Assembly: GCA_958450365.1 (NCBI GenBank)
Contig: CAUEEP010000926.1
Span: forward strand, 496,001 to 560,000
Origin: Mesorhabditis belari
Taxonomy: Eukaryota > Nematoda > Chromadorea > Rhabditida > Rhabditidae
Direction of reading: 5' to 3'
Length of the DNA: 64,000 bases
The notes under the pieces were generated by a model. That model ran no database searches, was not told where the DNA came from, and was given only the letters and a program-made list of their open reading frames with translations. The position numbers were made by a program, and so were the translations under genes. Within the stretch, counting starts at the first letter, position 1. Every line of letters starts with the position of its first letter. Shown piece after piece: positions 35,346-46,500 of this stretch.

Positions 35346-36119
35346 TTAGAATTTTTAAAATTCTGCAAAAAATAAAGATTTTTGGGGGCTATACTAGTTA
35401 GGGGGGAGCAAAATTTTTTTCGTCAAATGAGCCGATATTGTGCGCTCAGGGGTTTTTGACTATAACATGATAGGCGCCTATAGTTGCCTAGGCTTTGGCT
35501 AGAGGCACGTGGCTGCCTACCTTAGAGGCACGTGGCTCCTTGGCTATCGCCTGATTCTCGAAGTTTCTTTGAGTTTCGCTGTTACCCCAGGAAAAGTGGT
35601 TTTGGCGAAAAAAAGTGCCCCTCTGCTTGAAATCTAGTATTTTTTGGTACCAAAAGTGTAGTTGGGAAAAATCTAGGAACTGGGAAAAAAATGATTTTCT
35701 AAAAAAAAGTTAGATTACGAGTCTGGGGAGGACGCTACCATTACAATTATTATGGTAATCCATCCCATTTTGTCAAGAAAACATCTCGTAACTGGTTTTA
35801 GATGTTTAAAGTGTTTAAAACCCTTCTTTGCGTAAAAAATAAACTTGTTTTCTAAATTGCATCCACATTTACGCCCACAAATTTAAAGATATTCAGTTGT
35901 GCAGCGGAAATTTTTACAACTTTTCGCATTCCGTCGGATTTCCCAATCGAAAAATTCATTTGGTTGTTTGGTTTGTTTTATTTTCTGTGTTACCCATCCA
36001 TTTAGTCATATTTAAAACATTTTTCAATGTTTCAGGGGCGCTCAATCGTTTTCCTAAGCATTAAGGCAAATAAATAAATAATAAATTTGATAAAATATTT
36101 GACTTATCTATCCCTTTTT
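35346..36119. repeat. Inverted copy of spacer 5073-5840
   Basis: Reverse complement of the copy-1 spacer with small indels. It includes the CACGTGGCT motif, doubled here (about 35505-35540), and the GGAAAAGTGG terminus at about 35590. Confidence 0.75.
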
Positions 36120-36426
36120 GGTACTTTTGGGGCTGGGGGGGGTACTTTTTTCTTCAAAAGGGCTTTTTTAGGGCAGTTTTTGTGTAGATTACCAATTTTC
36201 TACTCAAATTGCACGCAGGACTCTAAATTATTTCAGAAAAACTCTTTGGACAGGAAAAAGCTCATGAAGCTCCTTTTGAGCCCTTATAGGAACATTACAG
36301 TGTGAAGTACACTGTAAAGGCGGCGACTTCGGATCCCGCGTGTCAGTTTAAAGCGCATTTTCTCAAGCTCCCACTGTGAAATTCATAATCTACGCAAAAA
36401 AAGTGATCCCCAACCCCACAAGTACC
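36120..36426. mobile_element. Inverted copy of MITE 4763-5072
   Basis: Ends GGTACTTTTGGGGCTGGGG and CCCCAACCCCACAAGTACC are slightly diverged inverted repeats. It lies immediately upstream of NHL copy 2, as in copy 1. Confidence 0.65.
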
Positions 36427-36532
36427 CCCATTTTTTTGTTCATCTGTATGCAAACAATGCGTTTTAAGGTTCTTCCTTTTTCATCTAATATTACTTTAGC
36501 TGGATCTTACATTAATTATGATTCTTTAGATC

Positions 36533-38480
36533 AATGGAACGAATTAACGAAGATTCTCCAAAAAGTGCGGGCTTGGGATGGAGAAAACACATTTGGGATA
36601 CAATTCGAGAAGTGAATTGCGATGTTTCCGGAAGGTAAGTTTATTTTTCTATTATTGCCAGGTGGATAGGGTCGTGTTTTGTCAATTGGTAGTCTTAAAA
36701 GGATAGAACTTTTCAATTTTTTCGATAATTTTGGTATTTTAGTTCTTCCACGAGCTCTCCTCTCCCACAGGAAAAGGAAGAAGCTGAAACCCATAAGAAA
36801 TGCAAAGGCAACTTCAATTTTGGCCTATTCGAAGAGGCGCTTAGTCAATTTGAATTAACATCACACCAAGAAGCAAGCGCGAAAACAAACAATGGATCTG
36901 TGACCAACTTTCCAGATCATTTGGAGGACAAGGATGAGCCAAACCAAGAAGATGGTGAGAGTTCATTTGAAGCTACTTACTAGTTAACTTTAGCCCCGTT
37001 GGACTTTGAAAAGCTATTTCAAATTGACAAGGACACTCAAACAGGTTTGTTGATATCTTAACCATTTATAAAGCTCTGTTATTTTTCAGCACGACGACAT
37101 CTGCGACAAATTCACACGCACACCTTTAATGAAGGCGACATCGGATTTTCGGGAACTTACGATGCTGCGTCTGATTTTTATGCTGTGGCTGTTCGCGGAA
37201 GAAATTTGGTTAGTCGTTTTTTGATAATTGACCATTATGAAATATATAGGTGTCACTCTTTAACACCAACGATGAAGGCTTATTTGCCGGTGTCAATCTC
37301 ATTTCTTCTACTTCCTACCCGGGATTGTTGCCACTTGAAGCGGTAGCCATAGTCAGCCCCGGAATTCGCTACGCTGTAATTGCCGGAGACGAAATAATTG
37401 GCTGCTCGTACGAGGCAGCATGGGTATACAATTTAATATTCGACGGAAAGAAAAACAATATAACGAGGCTTCGGGGTAAATCTTTCTTCAGTTATTCACT
37501 CATTTTTCGTTCAGGACTTACCGCTGATACCAGGCGAGAAGTGCTTTTTACGTATGAATCCGGCGCTAAAAAGATCCACTGCATCAACGCGAAGAAGTCA
37601 GCTCGTGATGAGGTATCCTATTGAAACTTGTTAGGCTTAGTTGCATCTGTTTTAGTTGTTATTTTCGTGTACCTATGGAAGGCCCTTATTTCATCTCAAT
37701 CACAGCTTGGGAATGCTACAATTTGGAAATGTTTCGTTTTTGCATTATCATCGAGGAACCCTAGCAGTCTCCGATCTTGGAACATATAGTTTGTTTTTTG
37801 TGGATTTGCAAATAATTGAAGGTGTTTAGAGCACACGGGACACGTAAATCAATGCATGGTCAGATCCTATCAAGTCGATTATAATGCGAAAAAGCTTGTG
37901 TTGAGGCACGAGTACTTCAATGAAGATGTTTTCAAACCAAACACGCCTGGCTATATTGCCTATGGCTCTGGAATCATGGTGAATTTTTTGGTTGCTTTCA
38001 CATACGTATAAATGTTTAGATTGACGACAAAGGCTGGGTAATTGTTGGTGATGCACGGGGATCTTCTCTACATGTTTGTGAAAATAAATTCCTTAATTTT
38101 TTAATCAAAATTTAGGTATTCAATGAGCGCTTGCAACCGATTTGCATAATCAACACTTTTGGAGAGCCGGGCGCGAAGCCGTACATTGCCGGAATCGCTC
38201 TTTCGCCAAAGAGTGTGCTTCTCGTCAGCCCACGTAGAGGTAAACCGCAAGTGATGATCTACAAGTATGAGGTTTCTTATTTTATCGAATTCTAAGTTTT
38301 TGTTTATGATAGGAGGACAATATCAAACGTCAATACCAATATGCGGAACGGACAAATTTTGTACAACGAGGAACTTGGAATGGGCCACAACGGGGGGAAC
38401 TGGAATGGAACACGACACGGAACCGGATCGGCGCGCGGCGGAGGTCCCCGGGGCCGCTTTGGACAATATTAACATGGTAA
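36533..38480 (+). CDS. NHL-repeat protein, copy 2, C-terminal frameshift
   Basis: Same exon order as 2718-4655, inverted. The ATG follows TTCTTTAG by 4 nt. The propeller part is intact, with substitutions such as Lys to Arg in NNITRLRG. In the last exon a run of six G (about 38392-38397) replaces five C on the opposite strand in copy 1. The frame then leaves the RGG/FG tail and ends ELEWNTTRNRIGARRRSPG... before TAA 38478-38480. The protein would keep its beta-propeller and lose its Gly/Arg-rich tail. Homopolymer miscounting by the assembler must be excluded. Expression of either copy is unknown. Confidence 0.65.
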
Positions 38481-38644
38481 CATGGACAAGCAATAAAAAA
38501 AACGCGTTTATCTACTTTGTTTTGTTATTCCTTTAGATTTTGCAAATATTTGTTATGTTTGAGTAAAAACCTGTTAAAATTCTTCACTTACACGATGTTT
38601 TATTTCGTTTTTGGAATAAATCCATTTTTACACTGTACATGTAG

Positions 38645-38977
38645 TTAGGTGTTATTTGTTTTTCCGTTTGGGCATTCCCATTGGGCTTGGTATAGTGTGA
38701 AGTAGGCTTCCTGTTCGTTGTCCACCTGAAATTCAAATCAAAACTACGTTTAATATGGTACCGAACCTTTAATTGAACTTTTCTCCCTTGAAAATCGACA
38801 AAGTGATTGGTAGCTCGCGCGCCAACGGGTGATGGTCTGCCTGGAATTTAATCGAAGGCGTGCTGAATTTGAATCTCCTTTTGCCTCACCTTTGTTTTTG
38901 CGCAGAAATCGCTTGACTTCTTTGCACATTCGTTCAAAAGGATTGTTGGAACTAATAAGGTTGGTAAAGCGACAGTG
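38645..38977 (-). pseudogene. Truncated 3' end of the Sre-type receptor
   Basis: Reverse-oriented copy of 2205-2545. It keeps the last exons but breaks upstream of CACTGTCGCTTTACC, lacks about 10 nt (GCAGGCAATG) in the NER region, and has a 2-nt intron insertion. With no 5' exons it cannot encode a receptor. It marks the right edge of the duplication. Confidence 0.85.
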
Positions 38978-38996
38978 ATAGCAAAAGCATCGGGTT

Positions 38997-39440
38997 TTTT
39001 GCGCCAATTTCATTTTCGCCACGTATCATTAAATTTTTTTCAGATTTCAAAATGTCAAAAATTTTTGCGCCGTGTATCAAATTTACGCCAAATTTACGTT
39101 TATGAAAATCGCTATGAAAAAATTTTTTTCCAACTTCTAACCAACTTTTTTCCGTGTTCTGCTTCACAATTTTAGTTCTCACTGTTTTCAATTATAAAAC
39201 ACGTTTAAGTACCTATAAAGACCGGAAAAACAGTCATTTTTGCGTCTCCGATTGGGCTTTTTAATCTATAACGATTTTATGCCATTTTCAAATCCGGCGA
39301 AGGCGGCAAAAGAGCGAGCATTGTCGACGAGGAAAAACTGAAAAAAAATAGAAATGTTCAATCAGATTTGGTAGGAAAATGTGTTGAAAAGTGCAAATTT
39401 GGTGCAAATGATACGTGGCGCAAATGAAATTGGCTCAAAT
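38997..39440. mobile_element. MITE with GCGCCAATTTCATT ends
   Basis: Left end GCGCCAATTTCATTTTCGCC followed by ACGTATCATT. The right end is its reverse complement with two changes (AATGATACGTGGCGCAAATG). It begins about 20 bp from the duplication edge. No coding sequence. Confidence 0.7.
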
Positions 39441-39667
39441 AATTTAACGCTTTTGCTAGCACCCCTTAAAAATGCGTGAAATTGTAAGAGGTTTGAAATT
39501 TTGAAAGAAAGTTTAAATTTGCATTTGAAAATTTAAATACCACATCTTGAAGAAAAAAACGAAAAGTTTTCATTTTGGTGCGGAAAGCTACAACGGTTTT
39601 TTGGTCTGCATTTCGCTCTTGGACGAGGTTTGTTTTTTCTTGTTTTCTATAAATTTACTCACAGAAG

Positions 39668-40634
39668 ATGGAAGAACTGCTTTTCTCGCTCACCGTTTTC
39701 TTCGGGATGGCTTACATTATCTACGTGGCTCATTTCAAAATCAAGGAATTAGTGGGTGATTTTATATTTTTTTTTGGTTCTATCAAAATTTTTTAATTTC
39801 ATTGACGATTCATTGCTTTTAGGGAGGACCTGGTGCTCCGTTCATCGGCGAGTTTATCGATCAAATCTTTTCGAATCAAAAACAAATTGCCAAGAAGGTT
39901 TGGATTTTTATCTAGATTTTTATCTTACTCCTAACATATTATGATTTTATTCTTGAAAACTTTTTATGCTTGGTTTAGACGACTCCAACAACGACAAAAG
40001 ATGACAAGACAGTTACTCCACCATTGGAAACAGCAATCCGAGCCTCGACAGTTGTTGTCACCGCCCAGCCCATTACGGAAAAGACTATTCGAGGCAATGT
40101 GAGTATTTTGTACGTGCTCACGATAAGGCTAGTGCTAAATTAAAATACTACTCCGCCAAATTACTCGAAATTTATCGATTACTTTGAAATTTCTGTCACA
40201 ACTCTTGATTTCACATTAAACTCTTCTTATCTAATCGTTTATTTTAGACTTCAGCTCGCGCTGCAACAGTGCCAAACAATGAAGATGAGAAGGGACTCGT
40301 TGCGGTCATAAATCAATATCTTTTCATTAAAATCCGTTTTTAGTTTAGCAACTCAAAAGAAGTGAACGTCGAGACAATGCCTAAGGTACATTATTAGACT
40401 TATTTCATTGCATGTTTATTCAGAACCTCCGAACCAGCATCATCTGTCTCCCTGGTAGTGATACCGAACCGAAAATTCAAGCTGAAATCGATGTGAATAA
40501 TAGCCGCAAAGGTATTTTTTTACTTTGGAAACCTTAATTTTTTTGTACAATCAGGTCACAAATTTCGCTCAAAGTCATGTGAACGCCGTCACCACAAAGC
40601 TCATCGAAATGGACCCGATGTAGCAATGGCTTGA
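39668..40634 (+). CDS. Small single-pass membrane or secreted protein, unknown
   Basis: Seven exons give about 181 residues in phase, from ATG 39668 (3 nt after a CTCACAG acceptor) to TGA 40634. The N terminus MEELLFSLTVFFGMAYIIYV is a strong signal anchor or signal peptide, followed by GGPGAPFIGEF. The middle is Thr/Ala-rich (TTPTTTKDDKTVTPP, with STVVVTAQPITEKT), plausible as an O-glycosylated stalk or disordered linker. The C terminus is very basic (HKFRSKSCERRHHKAHRNG). If the N terminus is a type II anchor the basic tail would be extracellular; if type III, cytoplasmic. I recognise no family. Polyadenylation signal near 40666. Exon borders are all GT-AG. Confidence 0.65.
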
Positions 40635-41599
40635 GTGTGTGTTTGCAAATTCTTGATTTCACAAGTAAATAAAGTATATTTTCTTACAAAATAAACGATT
40701 TAAAGCGCACAAAACAGCATAGCAAGAACAAGCTTACTTATTTTATTAAAATCGGAAAATTAATACCAACTACTGTGAACTGTTAAATTAATACTAAAGA
40801 ATGCTTGTCAAGTGTTTTTTGGAAATTTCCACTCTCGATTTTTTTTCTCCTTCCTGAAGAAGCGCTGAGAAAGATTGCTAAAGGCGTTTCGACTAAATCG
40901 GACTGTGCGGAACGCGTGTTAAACCCCCTAAAGAAGCAAAGAAAAGGGAAAAGGGGTGATTAGTTCCAAGTTGTGCAAAGCGTTCACCAGCGATAAAACA
41001 TAGTTTCTTTTCTTGTACGAAATGAATCAACACTTCATGTAGTATTGTATTTTGGATCTTCTATTACTCTAATAGCACAAAGAATATTACCATTTTCAAC
41101 ATACACAATACCAGTTACTGTCTACATTTCTCAAAAAGCCTCCAAAAGGATCCAAACTATTTGAGTAAGGGTCTCTTCAAGGGAAATATTTGAAGGGCTT
41201 CTTTTTTTTCATTTCTTTTCTTTCTTTCCATTGATCAAGTGTGCTCATTGACACCATCACGTAGTGTTTATTCAAGAGAGATCCCATCTTGACTTCTTTT
41301 TGATCAAATCTCCTTTTAGAGAAGGGAATCGCTTGTTGAAGAAATCTTCATCTAAAGTAACTTTCGGTTAAAACTGTGCGATTTAATCGTCATTTATATT
41401 CGGCGACATTGTCGGACGACAGCTTTTATCGGGTGAGTTGGTCATTCATAATTGGTCCATTCAGTTTATCTGTACTATAAGTATAAACTACTGAAAACCT
41501 GTTTCTACCGAGTATTGTGTTTTCTAAAACGTTTCGAAATTTGCAGTAATTTCATCTCTAGTTTATATCAAATCTAGTATCTACTTTTGATATCTTTTC

Positions 41600-41850
41600 G
41601 GGATAGGCTACTTTGCGCGAATTTTTTTTGCGCAACTGGGTCATTTGCACAACTCGCCATAACTTCTTGTTAAGTGGATCAATCTTTATGATTTTGGTTT
41701 CATTTTATTGCACTTATTGAGATCTACAAAATGACACCAAAATCATAAAGATTGACCGGCTTAGAAGAAAGTTGTGGCGAGTTGCGCAAACGACCCAGTT
41801 GCGCAAATGACCCTGTTGCGCAAATAAAATGGCGGAAATTAGCCTACCCC
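41600..41850. mobile_element. Short MITE of the GGGGTAGGCTAATTT family
   Basis: The right end GGCGGAAATTAGCCTACCCC equals that of the 6968-7710 insertion. The left end GGATAGGCTACTTTGCGCG is diverged. Inside, ATCAATCTTTATGATTTTGG is mirrored by CCAAAATCATAAAGATTGA. No ORF. Confidence 0.7.
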
Positions 41851-43423
41851 ATCTTTTCAATATCCTTTGAAAACTCTCACAGAATTAGAGAAAGCTGGAT
41901 AGATTGAATAAAAGTAAAGACAAGATTACGATAGCTTTCGAAAGGTGACAGATTTTAGAAAGTGCAGCATTTGAGAGGAACATATTCTAGTCAATTTTGA
42001 GAATTGAAGAAAAATTGACATCATTATGCTTAAAATCATGCTAAAACCATAACTTTAAACCATTTTCCAAAGAAATTTGACCAGCTCAATCCTCCAAGAG
42101 CCATGTTGCTTTCAAAAAAAGCGCTTGAATCAAAGAAAAGGGGTAGAGGTTGACGTGAAAATCTTGTATTGTATTGTTGATGATCGGTGTGAATGAATGG
42201 AATGGAAAAGAGGGATGTAAACGATACCCTTTTCTTTCATTGTCTTTATCCTTTCTCTTTTTTTTCTCTATTCCACTCCAATTCTCGGCCGATATCGAAA
42301 GCCCAATCCTGCTTTCTTTTGATGAAAAGAGATCTCTGAATCGCTAGAGAAACTTCTGCAGACTATTTTATATTTTTTAACTCTATAATATGGTGTCCGC
42401 TACTCGTTATCGTTATATTTTGCGAAATGGAGCTCGAAATTACAAGGTACTGTAGTTTTAGGGTGTTGTTGACTATAAGGTACTGTAGTACTATATTAAA
42501 GCTAGTGCATCCTACCGAAATTGTAAGCTACTGCATCCTACCGAAAAAACCTATCGCCAAAACCAAAAAAAAGATCTGACGAACCTAGGTCTCGACTTAA
42601 ATCGAGTCATTCTATCGACAACTTTCCGTTCATAAACCCAACTTGTAACGAGAAAAATAAGCACTCTGGAGATCTTCTTTTAGCTTGAAATAAGCTATTC
42701 TACATAAGCTAATCCACCAAAATAGCGAAATAAGCTAATCCACCAAAGCTATTTTATAGTTTTATAATCTTATATAATAGTAAACATACCCCAAATTAAA
42801 GGCAATTACTAATTAAGGACTAATGGCAAGCTTTGTAACATAAATTGATAGACTGGCATTAAAAATATTAGCTTAATGCATAAGTCTTTACAATTTTTCT
42901 TATACATTAACCTAATAAATCCATGAACTTTTGTGAAATGGCAACGGAAAAGAAAAACCTTTCAATAAGCTTATTATTACGGATTGACCCGAGCATAATA
43001 AACCTGGGTCTATGAAAGACTGTGTCGGAGAGACTGGTCTCTTTCAGACCACCCTTATTCCAGATTCTTAAGTTTCATTCCCCGCACCCCTTTCCCCATT
43101 TCTTTCTGTGCGCGACTTCAATGCCAAGAGGTTCACGGAGTTAACGTCAATTGCTATAATCCCCCATCTACTCCACTCCCCTTTCCCATCCCATTTCATC
43201 TTCTGTAGCCTCTAGTTTTTCTCAATTTTCTCAAATTTCTCCATAATTCAATACTGATTCCCAATTATGCCATGAGACCAAAATACTCTGAAATGCGTCC
43301 ATTTTCCACCCCAACTTCCCCCAGCCAAACACCGCTCAACATACGAAAACAGAAAATCGTCAAAAATGGAAAACAAAGAACGCTGTATTGGCAATTTCAA
43401 GTAACCTTTGGCTCAGGATTTAC

Positions 43424-43514
43424 CGTAAATACTCTAATAGAACGCCATCGTACAGACGCGTAGTCTAACTTCTTTTTAGAAAATAATTTTTTTGTATTTA
43501 GGTATTTACGGTAT
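43424..43514. mobile_element. 91-bp MITE next to the protease start exon
   Basis: Ends ACCGTAAATACTCTAATAG and GGTATTTACGGTA are inverted. It contains GTCTAACTTCTTTTTAGAAA, shared with the spacer near 5480. It ends 30 bp before the first coding exon of the protease. Confidence 0.55.
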
Positions 43515-43543
43515 TTGAAAATTTCAACTTTCAGCCTTTTGCT

Positions 43544-46500
43544 ATGACGATCCCGCGGCGACGAAGCTTTGGGACTGGCTGGTACTACCGGAATCCGTCC
43601 TACTCATTGTATCCGAACAAAACGAAACAAGCGAAAGGGAAACGAACGTGGGTTTTACTTTGGGAATTGAGATTATACTAGTCGCATTCGTAAGCCCATT
43701 TAGAAACATCTTTATCAACAAAAAACGAGATGTGAGTCAGTAAGTCCCAATCCTGGGTAGGACTGGAACTTGGTTACTGTAGGATTTCTGTGGGATACTG
43801 TAATCTGTTTGTCTGTCTTTCTGTCTGTCTGACTTTCTCAAGTTTTCAGTTTTCAAGAGTCACAGAAAAGTTATGATAACTATCTTGAGTCAAAACAAAG
43901 AAAATTTGAAAACTAGGTATGCCGTTTTCGCTGACGTTTCTCTGCATATCTTTTCAAAACCGGTTTTGGACAAAAAGTTTCTCAAGCCCATGATCTAGAT
44001 GCAGTAGAATATTAGATAGTTAATGTAAACTGATAAAAGTTCACAAATTCAGCACTTTTTCCCCATTTCTTCCGGAACTCGGGCTGGCTGAGGTGTTGGG
44101 CCTTGTTGAGTACAATTTTTGAGTGTCCCCCTTCTTTCTATCCTCTAATCAACAAAGAGGCGACCCACTCATAAAAAAATTTTCTATTTCCCACAAAATC
44201 ATCGTTTTTTCATAGATTTTTGCTTTTTCTTTGATTTTTTGACAAAATTTATCAAAATTCGTCAAGATTTTATTCCCAGGGATAAAAAGATCTAGCGAAG
44301 ATCCGTCTGTTTGTTTGTTCAGAGGGATCTCCCCTCGGGGTGACAACAAGATAGTCAAGTGATCACTTGAACACTTGAAATTCCGATAAATTATGTGAAA
44401 AATCGAAAACTAAATTAGAAAAAAACGATTTCAGGAAGCACTACGGTTCGGCGACGACGGCTGCGGCCGATAGCGAAATGGGGGGTACGGAGAGGAGTGA
44501 TAGTGTCACGTCGGATACACAAGCGATAAGGTGAGTGAGTGGAAGTGCTTGAATGGAAATAAATTTAGATTTCATTGAGTATTTCAAATGATCAGTAACG
44601 TATCATAGCACTTTGCTAGGAAAAGTTAAAATTCCTACCAGAATTAGAAGTCAGCTCAGCGAACTTGTCCAGAATTAAAAACGGGGTTGTTATTACTGTT
44701 AATGAAAGTGTTCTTTTTGCTTCAAACACCAATTCAAACAGCTATAAGCTATACTTTAAAGTATAGCTTTTGTGATCTAAATGACTCACATTTCACACCA
44801 GTACTTGTTAAATGTGTACTCATTTGACACAAGAAGCCTTCATCTTTTCCATTTTCTTTTGTGTGCATTTGTCTGTCTAATTGTGTGTCTTTGGATGTGC
44901 ACATCGGGGATCCAGTCGATCCGTGGAACGTGTCCCGAAAAGTGAAGGGAAGAGAGAGAGGAGCTCTCTTCCCCTTTCTCATATCCAATAGGACCTGCCA
45001 AGAGCCTCCCCCTTTCCCTCTTTTCTTCACAAGGAACACCCTTCACATATCCTTTATCTTTTGGTTATCCCTTCGGTGATCATTTTGAAATTCTTTACTT
45101 ACTTGAAATCAGCTATGAGTTGTGGTTGATCATTTCTTGAAAGCCCCTTGAAAGATGACCGATTATTCATTCACGACTATCGGATCACACTCGGGATGGA
45201 CAAAGTGAGTCAAGGATTACTGTAGGATACTGTAGTCTTTCTGTCTTTCTGTCTGTCTTTCCGTCTGTCTGTCTGTCTTTTTTTGGGGATACTGTAGTCT
45301 GTTTGTCAGGTTAGAATAAGCAGTGTTCAAGGAATAAGGTTTATCTTTAGCTAAATATCGAACTTGAAAGATGTTCAGTTTTATTCCCTAAACACTTTTA
45401 TATACTGTAGTGGATTATTGTAGTGAACAAGAAATTGTATTTTTAAATCTTGCACTACTTCTAAATGCGTAAATCTGTAAAGTGTAAAGTTAAAGACTAG
45501 GGGTTGTTTTTGAGTTGGATTTAGTAAAATTAATCTGAAATTTTCAACTTTTGCATGTTTAATCGACTTCTCACAACATATACCGTATTCTCTCTAATAG
45601 AGGTGCACTCTTTAATAGTATTGCGGTCCAGGAGGGGGTTGAAAAAATAGTAGTGCACCCTCGAAAATTTGAATTTCTGGTGCTTCTTTTTCATCTAAAC
45701 CTTTTTGACTTTATGTTTATGTGACATTCTAAAGCTATTCAAGCAAGCAAAAGTGAGGCTTTTTTTATTCATTTATTAATTATTCTTCACATGAAGCAAA
45801 AATCTAAAATTGTTGTGCAAAGTGCAAAAACATCTTTTTGTTGTTTGTCAAGACACAAATTGTCAACTCGCCGGCCCACAACTGTATGTCAAAAAGAGCC
45901 AAAGGAGTACGTGAAAGAATTGCAAGAATTTTTGGAACAAATCTTATATCTGTCTTACTTTGGTAAATGATAAAACTCTTTAATAGTATTGCGGTCCAGG
46001 AGGGGGTTGAAAAAATAGTAGTGCGCACTACTATTAGAGAGAATACGGTATATGCCTAGTTACAGTATAAAAGGTATAGTATACCTAAAGTCGGACTTAA
46101 ACTTTCAATTTAGTCGCAAATTTTAGGCTAGATAGAGATTTTTTGACCTACTATATGATCTCACCTACTATATGATTTCAGAAGGCTTCTATCAAATTAG
46201 ATTTATTATCATAGATTCTATGACGTCATTTTATCACAATCTAGGGGTCAGATAGGTACTTCTAGTACCCAGTAGCACATTTTGCCCAGGTTTCCCCAGT
46301 CTTCGTCTCATTAAGTACTCCTTCCCCCTTCTTCATCCCACCCATAATCCGCATTGTTCACAACTTGTTCACGGCTTCTTTTTCCTCTTTGTACCCCACC
46401 CTTCTTTCCAATCGTTATCACTCAATCATTTACTTACTATGCGAATTCTTTATCTTATTCAAATTCATTAATGTTTCACATAATTATCATCAATGGCACC

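Larger units (their letters stand above)
40635..43543. other. Noncoding region upstream of the M13 protease gene
   Basis: No supported gene. It holds two MITEs (41600-41850 and 43424-43514) and repeated CTACTGCATCCTACCGAAA-like motifs near 42500-42550. The promoter of the downstream protease gene should lie in the last part. Confidence 0.4.
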
